NCBI RefSeq assembly: GCF_035590735.1
Contig: NZ_CP141595.1
Span: 1,583,001-1,647,000, forward strand
Reading direction: 5' to 3'
Source of the DNA: Rossellomorea aquimaris
GTDB taxonomy: Bacteria; Bacillota; Bacilli; Bacillales; Bacillaceae_B
DNA length: 64,000 bases
A program made the position numbers and the translations under genes. The notes below the pieces were generated by a model that made no database searches, was not told where the DNA came from, and saw only the letters and a program-made list of their open reading frames with translations. Positions 63,872 through 64,000 of the stretch are shown here, in pieces. The number at the start of each line of letters is the position of its first letter. Position 1 is the first letter of the stretch.

Positions 63872-64000
63872 ATGTCAATCGTATCACAGGATCAGCGGAC
63901 AACAGTGGAAGGAAAAGCGATTCTTACAAATCTCCACAGTCGCTTTCCGCAACTTCATTTTAAAGAATTCGATGAAAAGACTCTTAAGTATGCAGACGGT
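63872..64000 (+). CDS. Cobalamin-riboswitch-controlled gene, 5' end only
   Basis: GGGAGG is followed by three consecutive in-frame ATGs (63866, 63869, 63872); the last has the best spacing. Only 43 codons are in the window (start MSIVSQDQRTTVEGKAILTN, then FPQLHFKEFDEKTLKYADG). No signal peptide, so not a BtuF-type binding protein. Its control by B12 points to a B12-independent isozyme, a B12 enzyme or transport/salvage; I cannot identify it from this part. Confidence 0.7.
   Translation, partial: MSIVSQDQRTTVEGKAILTNLHSRFPQLHFKEFDEKTLKYADG

Overview
This window comes from a low-GC, endospore-forming Bacillaceae (Bacillus sensu lato; I cannot fix the genus). Gene content and order follow the Bacillus subtilis chromosome stretch clpB/yjzD - yjaUV - med - comZ - fabHA - fabF - yjaZ - yjbA - trpS - opp - yjbC - spx - mecA - coiA - pepF - yjbH/I - cwlQ - yjbKLM - nadK - yjbO - prpE - yjbQ - fabI - cotO - cotZ - yjcA - yjcZ - spoVIF - yjcFGH. 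Ribosome binding sites are strong AGGAGG types and GTG/TTG starts are common, as expected for Firmicutes. Names of this kind rest on recognition of the protein family plus conserved position.

Layout. 1-3.8 kb: the 3' end of clpB, then yjzD, yjaU, yjaV and the competence regulators med-comZ. 3.9-4.4 kb: non-coding repeats. 4.4-10 kb: fatty acid initiation genes fabH-fabF behind a FapR-like operator, metalloprotease yjaZ, yjbA, and trpS behind a T-box leader. 11.4-17.3 kb: the oppABCDF oligopeptide importer. 17.5-26 kb: a secreted glycosidase-like protein, then the stress and competence control genes yjbC-spx-mecA, cls, coiA and pepF. 26-36.8 kb: yjbH and yjbI (Spx adaptor and truncated haemoglobin), cwlQ, yjbK, then yjbL-yjbM(sasB)-nadK-yjbO, prpE, mgtE and the antiporter yjbQ. 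36.8-37.4 kb: a second block of repeats, one nested in another. 37.5-38.9 kb: a DinB-like protein and FapR-controlled fabI.

39-45.5 kb is a sporulation island: cotO, cotZ, yjcA, a 30-codon Lys/Cys-rich peptide gene, a five-gene cluster (YhcN/YlaJ-like lipoprotein, spoVAC, spoVAD, spoVAEb, DUF421), yjcZ and spoVIF. The five-gene cluster closely resembles the spoVA-2mob operon known to raise spore heat resistance, but it lies inside the normal coat locus and lacks the DUF1657 genes. Several members carry sequences matching the mother-cell sigma-K promoter.

45.6-54 kb: a metallo-beta-lactamase-fold hydrolase, a second DUF421 protein, yjcF-yjcG-yjcH, a YutG-like protein and a TAXI-type TRAP importer with a DUF1850 partner. 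54.2 kb: a single tRNA-Val(GAC). 55-59 kb: a cold-shock protein and a short-chain dehydrogenase/acyl-CoA dehydrogenase/thiolase cluster with a FadR-like operator. 59.3-61.8 kb: an RpiR-type regulator divergent from gnd with a palindrome between them. 62-64 kb: a SurA-N lipoprotein, then a cobalamin riboswitch with a terminator ahead of a gene cut by the window end. Three copies of a 167-168 bp palindromic element with GCTCTGTCA inverted ends are the clearest mobile-like feature. I found no CRISPR array, prophage, transposase gene or rRNA.
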